From: Bacteroidota bacterium
GTDB lineage: Bacteria > Bacteroidota > Bacteroidia > 2-12-FULL-35-15
DNA length: 64,000 nt
Direction: 5' to 3'
Assembly (NCBI GenBank): GCA_016722565.1
Contig: JADKIU010000001.1
Span: 248,001-312,000, forward strand
A program made the translations under genes and the position numbers. Under the pieces are notes generated by a model. That model had not been told where the DNA came from. It did not search any database and saw only the letters and a program-made list of their open reading frames with translations. Of the stretch, positions 44,385 to 52,619 are shown piece by piece (the first letter of the stretch is position 1; each line of letters begins with the position of its first letter).

Positions 44385-45134
44385 TTAAGCACTGTAGAGT
44401 CCTTCTGCAACATCCCAGTTCACCACATTCCACCACGAAGTAATATAATCTGCGCGTTTGTTTTGGTTCTTCAGATAATAAGCATGTTCCCATACATCCA
44501 ATGCCAATACAGGTGTTCCTTTTACTTCTACTGAATCCAGGTTCATCAATGGATTGTCTTGATTTGCGGTGGAGGTGATTACCAATTTGCCTTCCTTGGT
44601 TTTTACCAACCAAGCCCAACCGGAGCCGAAACGTTTCATTCCGGCATCAGCAAATTGTTTTTTGAATTCATCAAATGAACCAAAAGTTGATTTGATGGCT
44701 TCTCCTAATTTTCCTTTCGGCTCACCACCCCCGTTGGGCTTCATTAAACTCCAGTACAATGAATGGTTGTAGTGTCCACCGGCATTATTACGAATAGGCA
44801 TAGAGAATCCAGCGCCTACTTTAGCAAGAATTTGCTCGATTGTTAATGGCCCAGAAAGCATGTTTTCTGTTTCCAGCCCCTTATTTAAATTAGTGATATA
44901 CGCTTGGTGATGTTTGCTGTGATGAATCTCCATTGTTAGTTTATCAATGTGAGGCTCCAAGGCATCGTAGGCATAAGGCAATGCAGGGAGCGTAAATTTT
45001 CCTCCATCCGCTAATGCACTTTCTTTTTCAATAAGTTTTGCTGCATTCAGGGTGTTGCCAACTGCTGAAGTAACAGCAATGGCGCCTAAAGCAAGTGCTG
45101 ATTTTTTTATAAAGTCTCTTCTGTTATTTTCCAT
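44385..45134 (-). CDS. superoxide dismutase, Fe/Mn type, with Tat signal
   Basis: Protein of 249 aa. The N-terminus NNRRDFIKKSALALGAIAVT is a twin-arginine signal, so the enzyme is exported folded. The catalytic domain has LPALPYAYDALEPHID and metal ligands H71 (MEIHHSKHH), H124 (YNHSLYW), and D213/H217 (DVWEHAYY). It removes superoxide in the periplasm or on the cell surface; Fe or Mn preference cannot be settled by eye. Most bacterial SODs of this family are cytosolic and about 200 aa; the extra 40 residues are the signal. No TAnnTTTG box was found; the gap upstream carries a repeat element. Confidence 0.93.
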   Translation of the reverse strand: MENNRRDFIKKSALALGAIAVTSAVGNTLNAAKLIEKESALADGGKFTLPALPYAYDALEPHIDKLTMEIHHSKHHQAYITNLNKGLETENMLSGPLTIEQILAKVGAGFSMPIRNNAGGHYNHSLYWSLMKPNGGGEPKGKLGEAIKSTFGSFDEFKKQFADAGMKRFGSGWAWLVKTKEGKLVITSTANQDNPLMNLDSVEVKGTPVLALDVWEHAYYLKNQNKRADYITSWWNVVNWDVAEGLYSA

Positions 45135-45172
45135 AGTAATAAGTAAGTTAATAATCGTTCACTCTTCACAAA

Positions 45173-45257
45173 CGTCATGCCGTGCTACGACACGGCATCT
45201 CATGATAATAAGCAGTATTTACAATTGGCAGATCCCGTGTCGCGGCACGGGATGACG
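45173..45257. repeat. double-hairpin palindromic repeat
   Basis: Two adjacent GC-rich hairpins: ATGCCGTG-CTACGA-CACGGCAT (45177-45198) and ATCCCGTG-TCGCGG-CACGGGAT (45232-45253). Outer CGTCAT (45173-45178) and ATGACG (45252-45257) pair, so the whole 85-base unit is an imperfect inverted repeat. It is far GC-richer than its surroundings. Confidence 0.75.
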
Positions 45258-45299
45258 GTTTTAAAGAAGATAGCGCTTCGTAAAGATTAGCTATCCGTA

Positions 45300-45803
45300 T
45301 TATCCGAAGTTAATCAATACCTGATTTTTCTCAACGGCTACACCTTTCTTTACATTGATTTTTTTAATGGTTCCATCGGTTGGTGATTTGATAATGTTTT
45401 CCATTTTCATGGCTTCCAACACTAAAATAGGATCACCTTTTTTAACGGTGTCTCCTTCTGCAACTCTTACATCCAATACCAATCCTGGCATCGGAGCTTT
45501 TATTTCGTTTACTTTTTTAGAACTTAAATCATCAAAACCTAGGCTCTTCAGCAATTCATCGTACTTGTCTTTTACATTCAGTTGGTAATTGTTTCCATTG
45601 ACGCGTACCAAAAAACTTTTCTCAGCTGCATCAGCTTTGATCACTTCCACATTGTAAGAGCGATTGTCTTTTATAATATGAAAACTACCATTTTTTACTT
45701 CAATCACATCCAAAGCAAATGCTTTGCCATCAATGGTTCCTGTGCTTTCGTTTTCGAGCTCTATAGTATGCTCTTTCTGATTGTTTACTTTTACTTTTAG
45801 CAT
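45300..45803 (-). CDS. biotin/lipoyl attachment domain protein (biotin carboxyl carrier)
   Basis: Protein of 167 aa. The C-terminal 70 residues are a biotinyl domain: KAPMPGLVLDVRVAEGDTVK (about 102-121) and the biotinylation motif EAMKMEN with K133, then PTDGTIKKINVKKG. The N-terminal half (SYNVEV, LVRVNGNNYQLNV) resembles the linker region of acyl-CoA carboxylase or pyruvate carboxylase alpha subunits, so it is probably the carrier subunit of a decarboxylase or carboxylase such as methylmalonyl-CoA or propionyl-CoA carboxylase. No carboxylase genes are visible nearby. The ATG at 45803 is used because the longer frame (from 45872) extends over the promoter. Confidence 0.85.
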   Translation of the reverse strand: MLKVKVNNQKEHTIELENESTGTIDGKAFALDVIEVKNGSFHIIKDNRSYNVEVIKADAAEKSFLVRVNGNNYQLNVKDKYDELLKSLGFDDLSSKKVNEIKAPMPGLVLDVRVAEGDTVKKGDPILVLEAMKMENIIKSPTDGTIKKINVKKGVAVEKNQVLINFG

Positions 45804-45807
45804 AACA

Positions 45808-45815
45808 CAAAGATA
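45808..45815 (-). promoter_or_regulatory. -7 promoter box abutting the biotin carrier gene
   Basis: Minus-strand TATCTTTG with only four bases between it and the ATG at 45803. The predicted start of transcription would fall at or inside the start codon, suggesting a leaderless message. Confidence 0.4.
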
Positions 45816-45931
45816 TTGATTTTTGTTTAAAAATGGATTTAAATAACCACCTGTCCTCCCGAAACTCCGCAAGTGTAGAAATTATTTGAAATCTATTTTA
45901 TTTTCACAACCTTTGGTTTTCTAAAATTAGT

Positions 45932-48628
45932 ATGATGGTTCTGAACGCACGTATTTTTATCCTGGCAATAGCGCTTGTTTTTGCTTCTTCTTGTAATTTG
46001 TTTAAAAAATCAACTGGCAAGGACGATGATTTAATTGTAATGAACCTGGATACTATTCAGGCGGTTGCTACGAATATTCAAGTTGAAGAATACCATGCTT
46101 CGGAAACGAGATTAAATGATATACTTCACACCAAATTGGATGTGAGCTTCGATTGGACCACACAATACATGTATGGAAAAGCCACCATCACCACAAAACC
46201 TTATTTCTACCCGACTTCCGAAATTGCATTAGATGCCCGTGGAATGGACATCAAAGAGGTGTCACTTGTAAAAAAAGAATACAAAAAAACCGGAATGGAT
46301 AGCAAGAAAAATCCGGATGGAGTTTACGAAGCAACCGTTTCAGAAGTGGATACTAAAACACCTTTACAATACAACTACAAAGAAGATGTACTCACCATTC
46401 AACTGGGGAGAGTGTATAAAAATAATGAAGAGTATACCCTGTTTATTGAGTATGTTGCCAAACCGAATGAATTAAAAAAGAGTGGTGGAAGTGCAGCGAT
46501 TACGGATGATAAAGGATTGTATTTTATCAATCCGGATGGGAAAGATAAAAATAAGCCGCAACAAATTTGGACGCAAGGAGAAACGCAAGCAACTTCGGTT
46601 TGGATGCCAACCATCGATCGTCCGAATGAACGAATGACTCAGGAGATTTACATGACGGTTGATAAAAAGTATGTGACATTATCTAACGGAGAGCTGTGTT
46701 CTTCCTTTGATAATGGTGATGGCACTCGAACAGATTATTGGAAAATGGAATTACCTCATGCTCCCTATTTAGCAATGATGGCTGTTGGTGATTTCGCAGT
46801 TGTAAAAGACAAATGGAGGGGGAAAGAAGTATCCTATTTTGTTGAAAAGGAATACGAGCCCCATGCAAAAGCTATATTTGGCAACACTCCGGAGATGTTA
46901 GAGTTTTTCTCAAACAAGTTAGGTGTTGAATATCCATGGATTAAATATTCACAGATTACTGCACGTGATTACGTTTCTGGGGCAATGGAAAATACCACTG
47001 CTACACTTCATAGCGAATTTTTACAACGCACCGATAGGGAATTGTTAGACAAAGATTACGAAGATTATATTTCGCATGAATTGTTTCATCAGTGGTTTGG
47101 TGATTTAGTTACCTGTGAATCATGGAGCAATTTGCCGCTGAACGAATCATTTGCCACGTATGGTGAATATTTATGGCAAGAATATAAATATGGCTTGGAT
47201 GCAGCAGACCACCACAGCGCAGAATCCAGAGCCGGATATTTAGCGGAATCCGACAGAAAACAAGTCAACCTGATTCGTTTTCAGTATTCCGATAAAGAAG
47301 ATATGTTTGATGGACATAGCTATAATAAAGGCGGACAAGTGCTTCACATGTTGCGAAAATATGTTGGCGATGATGCGTTTTTTGCTTCCTTGAAATTGTA
47401 TTTAGAAACCAATAAATATACTTCTGTGGAGATTCATCAATTGCGAATGGCATTTGAAAAAGTAACTGGTGAAGATTTAAATTGGTTTTTTAATCAATGG
47501 TTCTTGTCGCCCGGACACCCTGATTTAATTATTCGTTCGGAGTACAATGCCAACAATCAAAAACAAATTGTACAAATAAAACAAGTACAAGATTTTTCAA
47601 AAACACCGTTGTTTAAAATTCCAATGTACATCGATTTGTATGTTAATGGAAAAGTGGAACGCAAAAAAATCACACTGACTAAATCCGATGAGACATTCGA
47701 ATTCCCAGCTGCTTCAAAACCTGATTTGGTAAATGTAGATGCAGAAAAAATGTTGTTGTGCACAAAAAGCGAAACGAAGTCGATTCAAGAATTAGCATTT
47801 CAATATTCAAATGCTCCATTGTATTTAGATCGATTTGAGGCCCTTTCGAAACTTTCGGAGAAGGCAGGGGACTCCATTGCTACTGGCGTTATCATCAAAG
47901 CATTAAATGATAAATTTTGGAATTTACGCTTGGATGCTATTGGCGCTTTGAAGAATATTCAAGCCGGACATGAAAAAGAAATCAAAGAAAAATTGGTTGG
48001 GTTGGCTCAAACAGATGCGAAAGCCATTGTACGTGCCATGGCGATTGAGTTTTTATATGCGAATTACAAAGATGCGGATTTGGAACCGTTGTATAAAAAC
48101 GGATTGAAAGATAAATCGTATTATGTGTTTAGCTCTTCTTTGTCTGCCATCGGAAAAATAAACCCGAAAGAGGCGATGGTGATTGCTAAACCTTATGAAA
48201 ATGAAAAGAACATTGACGTGTTGTATGCAATTACAGATTTATATGCGGCAAATGGAACGGATGAAAACAATGATTTTTTTATCAACAACGCAACAAAGTT
48301 CACCGGGTTTTCAATGATTGGATTTATTTCACAGTACACGGTATTTTTGAAAAAGGATAAAAAGGATGAAACGGTAAACAAGGGAGTTGATTTGTTGGCA
48401 GGCATTGCAAACGATGCAAGCATTACAAAGTGGGTGGCCTATTATGCAAAAAAATCAGTAAAAGAACTTGTTGCGATGTACGATGATCGAATTGCATTCA
48501 CCAATGAGAAGATAAAAAAACTGAAGGAAATAAATCCGAATTCCGATGTGCATAACTTGGAAAGTGAGATTGAAAGCGCAAAAGCGCAAAGAGAAAAAGT
48601 AGCGAAAGTGTTTGAAACAATAAAGTAA
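45932..48628 (+). CDS. M1 family metallopeptidase (aminopeptidase), lipoprotein
   Basis: Protein of 898 aa. Signal with lipobox (VFASSC, Cys at about residue 21), so it is lipid-anchored outside the cytoplasm. The M1 domain has GAMEN at 350-354 and the zinc site HELFH at 382-386 with E405 in NESFATYGEY. FAFEK-type helical regions and a long C-terminal helical (HEAT-like) domain (about 600-898) follow. It cleaves N-terminal residues from peptides, probably for nutrition. Typical length for Bacteroidota homologs. Confidence 0.92.
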   Translation: MMVLNARIFILAIALVFASSCNLFKKSTGKDDDLIVMNLDTIQAVATNIQVEEYHASETRLNDILHTKLDVSFDWTTQYMYGKATITTKPYFYPTSEIALDARGMDIKEVSLVKKEYKKTGMDSKKNPDGVYEATVSEVDTKTPLQYNYKEDVLTIQLGRVYKNNEEYTLFIEYVAKPNELKKSGGSAAITDDKGLYFINPDGKDKNKPQQIWTQGETQATSVWMPTIDRPNERMTQEIYMTVDKKYVTLSNGELCSSFDNGDGTRTDYWKMELPHAPYLAMMAVGDFAVVKDKWRGKEVSYFVEKEYEPHAKAIFGNTPEMLEFFSNKLGVEYPWIKYSQITARDYVSGAMENTTATLHSEFLQRTDRELLDKDYEDYISHELFHQWFGDLVTCESWSNLPLNESFATYGEYLWQEYKYGLDAADHHSAESRAGYLAESDRKQVNLIRFQYSDKEDMFDGHSYNKGGQVLHMLRKYVGDDAFFASLKLYLETNKYTSVEIHQLRMAFEKVTGEDLNWFFNQWFLSPGHPDLIIRSEYNANNQKQIVQIKQVQDFSKTPLFKIPMYIDLYVNGKVERKKITLTKSDETFEFPAASKPDLVNVDAEKMLLCTKSETKSIQELAFQYSNAPLYLDRFEALSKLSEKAGDSIATGVIIKALNDKFWNLRLDAIGALKNIQAGHEKEIKEKLVGLAQTDAKAIVRAMAIEFLYANYKDADLEPLYKNGLKDKSYYVFSSSLSAIGKINPKEAMVIAKPYENEKNIDVLYAITDLYAANGTDENNDFFINNATKFTGFSMIGFISQYTVFLKKDKKDETVNKGVDLLAGIANDASITKWVAYYAKKSVKELVAMYDDRIAFTNEKIKKLKEINPNSDVHNLESEIESAKAQREKVAKVFETIK

Positions 48629-48674
48629 TGTTGGATTTTTCAAGAAACTTTTTTGCCTGCCGCACAGCCTGGCT

Positions 48675-48711
48675 CTAATTTAAATATGTCCACTGGACAT
48701 TTTTAAATTAG
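48675..48711. repeat. 37-base palindrome at the end of the TPR gene
   Basis: An 18-base arm beginning CTAATTTAAATATGTCCA, one central C and an 18-base arm TGGACATTTTTAAATTAG, paired except for one mismatch. It includes the stop of the minus-strand gene (48708-48710) and may serve as a two-way terminator. Confidence 0.7.
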
Positions 48712-49022
48712 TCCTCCTCCAACATCCACAAAGCTTCATTCAATTCACCCAATGCTTTGTTGTTTTTAATTTTTTTTGCGACTTCTGTTCCTTTTGTATA
48801 GGTTGCAATCGCCTTGGGAATATCTTGAATGTGCTCGTAGTATTTTCCCAATTGGTAATAAGCACCCAAATAGTTTTCATCTCGAGTTATCAATCCCTCG
48901 ATTAATTCAATGGCTTTTACTACATCATTTACTTTTGCATACTCCAATGCCAATGCATAGTTTAAGAAGGAGTCGTTGGGCTCCGTCTTAAGCATTTCTT
49001 GTATTTGGAGCAAGCGAGACAT
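48708..49022 (-). CDS. small TPR protein
   Basis: Protein of 104 aa made of about three TPR helix pairs (SFLNYALALEYAKVNDVVKA, GAYYQLGKYYEHIQDIPKA, and a terminal ALGELNEALWML helix). No signal peptide, so it is cytosolic, probably a protein-interaction module. It lies 34 bases downstream of pheS on the same strand and may be co-transcribed with it. The stop is within a 37-base palindrome. Confidence 0.75.
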   Translation of the reverse strand: MSRLLQIQEMLKTEPNDSFLNYALALEYAKVNDVVKAIELIEGLITRDENYLGAYYQLGKYYEHIQDIPKAIATYTKGTEVAKKIKNNKALGELNEALWMLEED

Positions 49023-49056
49023 TGTAAGTTTGTGTGAAAATAGAATCAGTTCTTTA

Positions 49057-50079
49057 TTAAATAACCGATTTAAATTGTTTCAAAAAGCGAACATCGTTTT
49101 CAGAAAACAATCGAAGATCTTTTACTTGATATTTAAGCATGGTGATGCGCTCAATGCCCATACCGAAAGCAAATCCGCTGTATTGTTTGCTATCTATTTT
49201 GCAGTTTTCAAGTACAGAAGGGTCCACCATTCCGCAACCTAAAATTTCTACCCAGCCGGCACCTTTACAGATATTGCATCCTGTTCCTTTACAAAACGGG
49301 CAAGAAATATCCATTTCAGCACTAATTTCTGTAAATGGAAAATAGGAAGGGCGCAAACGAATTTTTGTTTCTTCGCCAAACATTTCTTTTGAGAAATATA
49401 AAAGCGTTTGTTTTAAGTCGGCAAACGAAACTTTTTTATCAATGTACAAACCTTCTACTTGGTGAAACTGACAATGAGCACGTGCAGAAATAGCTTCATT
49501 GCGGTAAACGCGCCCCGGTGAAATGGTGCGAATAGGTGGCTGTGTGCCTTCCATGATATGTACTTGCACGGAAGAGGTTTGTGTTCGTAATACAATATCA
49601 GGGTTTTCAGAAATGTAAAAGGTGTCTTGCATATCACGTGCAGGATGATCTGCAGGTGTATTTAAGGCTGTAAAATTATGCCAATCGTCTTCAATTTCCG
49701 GTCCTTCCGAAACGGTAAATCCAATCCGAGAGAAGATGTCTACAATCTGATTTCTAACGAGCGATAACGGGTGTCGTGAGCCAAAAGCAATGTTTTCAGC
49801 AGGCAGTGTTAAATCAATCGTTGAATTCGCAGCATCATCCGATGATTCGAATTTTTCTTTCAAGTGGTTGATTTTATCTTGTGCTTTGTTTTGCAGTTCA
49901 TTCAGCTTTTGGCCAACTTCTTTGCGCATTTCAGGTGCAACAGTTTTGAACTCCTCAAACAGCTCTTTTACTTTTCCTTTTTTGCTCAACAATTTAATAC
50001 GAAACTCTTCCACATGCTCTTTGCTGCTTGCGGTAAAAGCTTCAATTTCACTTAATAATTCGTCAATACGATCTTTCAT
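49057..50079 (-). CDS. pheS: phenylalanine-tRNA ligase alpha subunit
   Basis: Protein of 340 aa, class II synthetase alpha subunit. An N-terminal coiled coil (about residues 1-85) is followed by the motif 2 region PIRTISPGRVYRNEAISARA (about 184-203) and HCQFHQVEGLYID, then the class II motif 3 SGFAFGMGIERITML near 311-325. EILGCGMVDPSVL precedes it. A four-Cys segment CPFCKGTGCNIC (about 263-274) is present, as in many bacterial PheS. Typical length; the beta subunit is not in the window. Confidence 0.95.
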   Translation of the reverse strand: MKDRIDELLSEIEAFTASSKEHVEEFRIKLLSKKGKVKELFEEFKTVAPEMRKEVGQKLNELQNKAQDKINHLKEKFESSDDAANSTIDLTLPAENIAFGSRHPLSLVRNQIVDIFSRIGFTVSEGPEIEDDWHNFTALNTPADHPARDMQDTFYISENPDIVLRTQTSSVQVHIMEGTQPPIRTISPGRVYRNEAISARAHCQFHQVEGLYIDKKVSFADLKQTLLYFSKEMFGEETKIRLRPSYFPFTEISAEMDISCPFCKGTGCNICKGAGWVEILGCGMVDPSVLENCKIDSKQYSGFAFGMGIERITMLKYQVKDLRLFSENDVRFLKQFKSVI

Positions 50080-50103
50080 CTTTTCTTAAAATAGTGCACG
50101 AAG

Positions 50104-50949
50104 TTAAGGAATAATTGAAACACTCAAAATGCGAATGTCTTCGATGGGTCTTGCGCTTTTATCGGTTTTTTGTGCGGCAATTAAATCAACAATCTCCATG
50201 CCTTGATAAACTTCTCCGAAAACGGTATAGGTATTATCCAATGCAGGCGTTCCACCGATGGTGGTGTATGCTTTTATTTGTTCCGGAGTGAATTTGTATA
50301 GCGCAACATTTGGAAATTCTTTTTCCACTTTAGCATCAAAAACATCGTTGATGTATTTCATGCTGTCGGCTTTTTCTTCTTTTACATACCGTTTGTAATC
50401 ATCTAAATAATGTTTGTTTTCAGCAAGATTAACAAAATAAGCGTAGAGTGTTCGTTTCGTGATTCTCACGGCTTGTGTTTTTAAAAGCGAGTCGGTATAG
50501 GTTTTACCTTGGACAATGTAAAACTGAGAGCCGGAAGAAGCCTGTGTTGGATTATCTAAGTCGCTTTCTCTGGCAGCGGCAAGTGCACCTTTTTTATGAA
50601 AAATGGAGCGGTTAATTTCAGCAGGAATGGTATAGCCTGGACCGCCTTCTCCCATTACTTCTCCTGGGATTGCATTTTTTGAATTCGGATCACCACCTTG
50701 AATCATGAATTTTTGAATAACGCGGTGAAATAGAAGGCTATCCAAGTAATGTGTTTTAACCAGTTTCAAAAAATTGTCGCGGTGAAGTGGTGTTTCGTTG
50801 TATAATTTTATCTTAATATCCCCGTAGGTTGTCTTAATCAGCACGTTGATATTCCCTTCGCCCATGTTTTTATGGGGAATAAAAGCCGTAAACATCAAAA
50901 AAAGCCCTAAAACAAATGAAAATCCTATGAAAAGTTTTTTGTTATTCAT
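50104..50949 (-). CDS. peptidyl-prolyl cis-trans isomerase, cyclophilin type
   Basis: Protein of 281 aa. The N-terminal hydrophobic segment KLFIGFSFVLGLFLMFTAFI (about residues 5-24) is a signal or anchor, so the enzyme acts outside the cytoplasm. Cyclophilin blocks: LLFHRVIQKFMIQGGDPN (about 69-86, with catalytic Arg), SGSQFYIVQG (about 133-142), and NTYTVFGEVYQGMEIVD (about 239-255). An insert of about 80 residues between the last two blocks is unusual for a minimal cyclophilin but seen in Bacteroidota members. The ATG at 50949 is used; a longer frame from 50988 overlaps the divergent promoter. Confidence 0.88.
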   Translation of the reverse strand: MNNKKLFIGFSFVLGLFLMFTAFIPHKNMGEGNINVLIKTTYGDIKIKLYNETPLHRDNFLKLVKTHYLDSLLFHRVIQKFMIQGGDPNSKNAIPGEVMGEGGPGYTIPAEINRSIFHKKGALAAARESDLDNPTQASSGSQFYIVQGKTYTDSLLKTQAVRITKRTLYAYFVNLAENKHYLDDYKRYVKEEKADSMKYINDVFDAKVEKEFPNVALYKFTPEQIKAYTTIGGTPALDNTYTVFGEVYQGMEIVDLIAAQKTDKSARPIEDIRILSVSIIP

Positions 50950-50968
50950 TTTAAATGTATTAAATTTG
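50938..50968 (+). promoter_or_regulatory. full Bacteroidota-type promoter for the lipoprotein at 51038
   Basis: TTTG at 50938-50941, a 19-base spacer, then TAAATTTG at 50961-50968. This is the best complete -33/-7 pair in the window. Transcription would begin near 50974, giving a leader of about 65 bases, and the promoter overlaps the start of the divergent cyclophilin gene. Confidence 0.7.
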
Positions 50969-51037
50969 TTAATTGTAAAGATAATCAAGTCTTACATTCA
51001 TCGTACCGAAATTTATCTTTTAAAGAAAAATATACAC

Positions 51038-51397
51038 ATGAAAACATTAGCTACCAGAATTTCAGCAGTTATAGCCGTAATCGCACTACTATCTGTGGTG
51101 TTTGTATCTACATCTTGTAACAAGGATAAAACCTGCCATGGAAAAGTAACCGTAGTGGATACGAATGGAGCTGCTATATCAGGAGCAACAGTTCGTTTAG
51201 CTGCACCTTCTGTTAGTGGTGATGTTGTTTATGATGGGACTACAGATGGGTCTGGAATGGCTTCTTTTGATGTAAAACTTCCTGCAATTTTTGATGTTAC
51301 TGCAACACATCCTGCTTATGCCGGTGAAGAAGGTGTTGGCGTTCTTCGTTTGGATGAGCCGGGAAAAGATGCTGAAGTAACCGTTAGAGTTCAATAA
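51038..51397 (+). CDS. lipoprotein with carboxypeptidase regulatory-like (Ig-like) domain
   Basis: Protein of 119 aa. Signal peptide with lipobox (FVSTSC, Cys at about residue 28). The remaining ~90 residues form a beta domain with GKVTVVDTNGAAISGATVRL, DGTTDGSGMASFDVKLPAIF and an ATHPAYAGEE block, which matches the CarboxypepD_reg-like/transthyretin-like fold found in many Bacteroidota surface proteins. Probably a small surface-anchored protein; ligand unknown. Own promoter at 50938-50968. Confidence 0.75.
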   Translation: MKTLATRISAVIAVIALLSVVFVSTSCNKDKTCHGKVTVVDTNGAAISGATVRLAAPSVSGDVVYDGTTDGSGMASFDVKLPAIFDVTATHPAYAGEEGVGVLRLDEPGKDAEVTVRVQ

Positions 51398-51399
51398 AT

Positions 51400-51738
51400 T
51401 TAGGACTGTATATCTACGGTTTTAAAATACTCTACAATCGCTTGTTTAATAATTTCTTGCTGTTGTGCCGGCTTTAATGGTGGCAGATTCTCTATTGTTT
51501 TCCAGTGTGGCCAGCCGTCTTTATCCAACCCTTCGTATTCATAATAGCCATAAGGTGAAAGTAATGTGCAGATAGCAATGTGCATCACGTCCAGCTTTTC
51601 GTTTTTGGAGAGCTTTATTTTCCCTTTTCCTAACTCCTGCAAACCAATAATAAATAGTAACCCTTGTATATCGATATCGTCACCAAACTGTTTTGCGATT
51701 TGTTTGAGTACGTTTTGGTATTCAAATTCTGTATCCAT
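51400..51738 (-). CDS. conserved hypothetical protein, about 112 aa
   Basis: Protein of 112 aa, soluble, without signal peptide or membrane segment. Notable features are an acidic N-terminus, IQGLLFIIGLQELGKGKIKL, then HIAICTLLSPYGYYEYEGLD, a WPHWKTIENLPPL segment rich in Trp and Pro, and a helical end. Looks like a small uncharacterised Bacteroidota family; no function can be assigned. Its stop is two bases after that of the convergent lipoprotein gene. A TACCTTTG box abuts its ATG (51743-51750). Confidence 0.65.
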   Translation of the reverse strand: MDTEFEYQNVLKQIAKQFGDDIDIQGLLFIIGLQELGKGKIKLSKNEKLDVMHIAICTLLSPYGYYEYEGLDKDGWPHWKTIENLPPLKPAQQQEIIKQAIVEYFKTVDIQS

Positions 51739-51742
51739 AGCA

Positions 51743-51750
51743 CAAAGGTA
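51743..51750 (-). promoter_or_regulatory. -7 promoter box abutting the 112-aa gene
   Basis: Minus-strand TACCTTTG with four bases between it and the ATG at 51738. As at 45808-45815, this geometry implies a leaderless or nearly leaderless transcript. Confidence 0.4.
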
Positions 51751-51833
51751 AGTAATAAGATGAAAGGTCTGTAAAGAACAAATGCCAATCTGAGGAAAAG
51801 CAGATTGGCATTTGTAAAGTGAAGCATGTTATA

Positions 51834-52514
51834 TTATTGTTTAATGACTCGAATCGTTCGGGTTTGTTTGTTTTCGAGTTGAATCTTAATCAAATACGTT
51901 CCCGCTTTCCACTGATCGGTACAGATGAACAGTGGATTTTTTTCAGTTTGAATCAAACGGCCTGTTAAATCGTAAATTCTTACTTCTTCAATAGCATTTT
52001 TACCCGTGTTTTCGAGCGTAAAATTGTTGGATGTCGGATTCGGATAAGCTTTTATGAGTCGAGTTAAATCGAGCTCATCAACACCAATAGGGATCGTAAG
52101 CACTTCAATATAAGTTAATGAGTCTCCGGTGCTTGCCGTTAAAGCTACCGGCCAAATTACAATTACATTGATGTCGTAATGATATAAAGCCGGTCCAATT
52201 GTATAAGTAGGGTAAAGAGTGAATTTGAGACTGTCGTTTGCTGGTATGGTTACTATACCTGTATTAGAAGTATCAATAGGCAAATAAAAAACACCGGAAG
52301 AGTCTTGCACTTCAGTATGGAATGTAATGTTATCACTAAAGGCTGCAGCTCCGCTGTTTACAACCCAAAAGAAAATGCTGTCGGTAGCTCCTCCCGGCAG
52401 CGTATCGTTACTTATAATAACGGAGTATGGGCTAATGCCTAATGTTACTTGAGCTTTTGACTGACTATGGGTCATTAAAATTGCCAAGAGGAGGAGCAAG
52501 AAATATCGTTTCAT
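51834..52514 (-). CDS. T9SS-sorted secreted protein
   Basis: Protein of 226 aa. A signal peptide (about residues 1-21, ending SQSKAQ) is followed by one beta-sandwich domain (about 22-140, ISPYSVIISNDTLPGGATDS) and the type IX C-terminal sorting domain (about 150-226), LIKAYPNPTSNNFTLEN ... VRIYDLTGRLIQTEK ... GTYLIKIQLENKQTRTIRVIK. The small size and single Ig-like domain suggest a surface adhesin or accessory protein; role unknown. No close promoter match was found. Confidence 0.82.
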   Translation of the reverse strand: MKRYFLLLLLAILMTHSQSKAQVTLGISPYSVIISNDTLPGGATDSIFFWVVNSGAAAFSDNITFHTEVQDSSGVFYLPIDTSNTGIVTIPANDSLKFTLYPTYTIGPALYHYDINVIVIWPVALTASTGDSLTYIEVLTIPIGVDELDLTRLIKAYPNPTSNNFTLENTGKNAIEEVRIYDLTGRLIQTEKNPLFICTDQWKAGTYLIKIQLENKQTRTIRVIKQ

Positions 52515-52582
52515 ACTATAAGAGTATTAAGTTTCGGGATGTTTTCTAATCAAATGTATTTAAATATTTTGGCATATTAAAT

Positions 52583-52590
52583 TAAATTTG
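52583..52590 (+). promoter_or_regulatory. -7 promoter box for the 486-aa hypothetical
   Basis: TAAATTTG, 30 bases before the ATG at 52620. A TTTG occurs at 52568-52571, but the spacer (11) is too short. Confidence 0.4.
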
Positions 52591-52619
52591 TAATTTTCTT
52601 ACGTATTCAAAACATAAAT

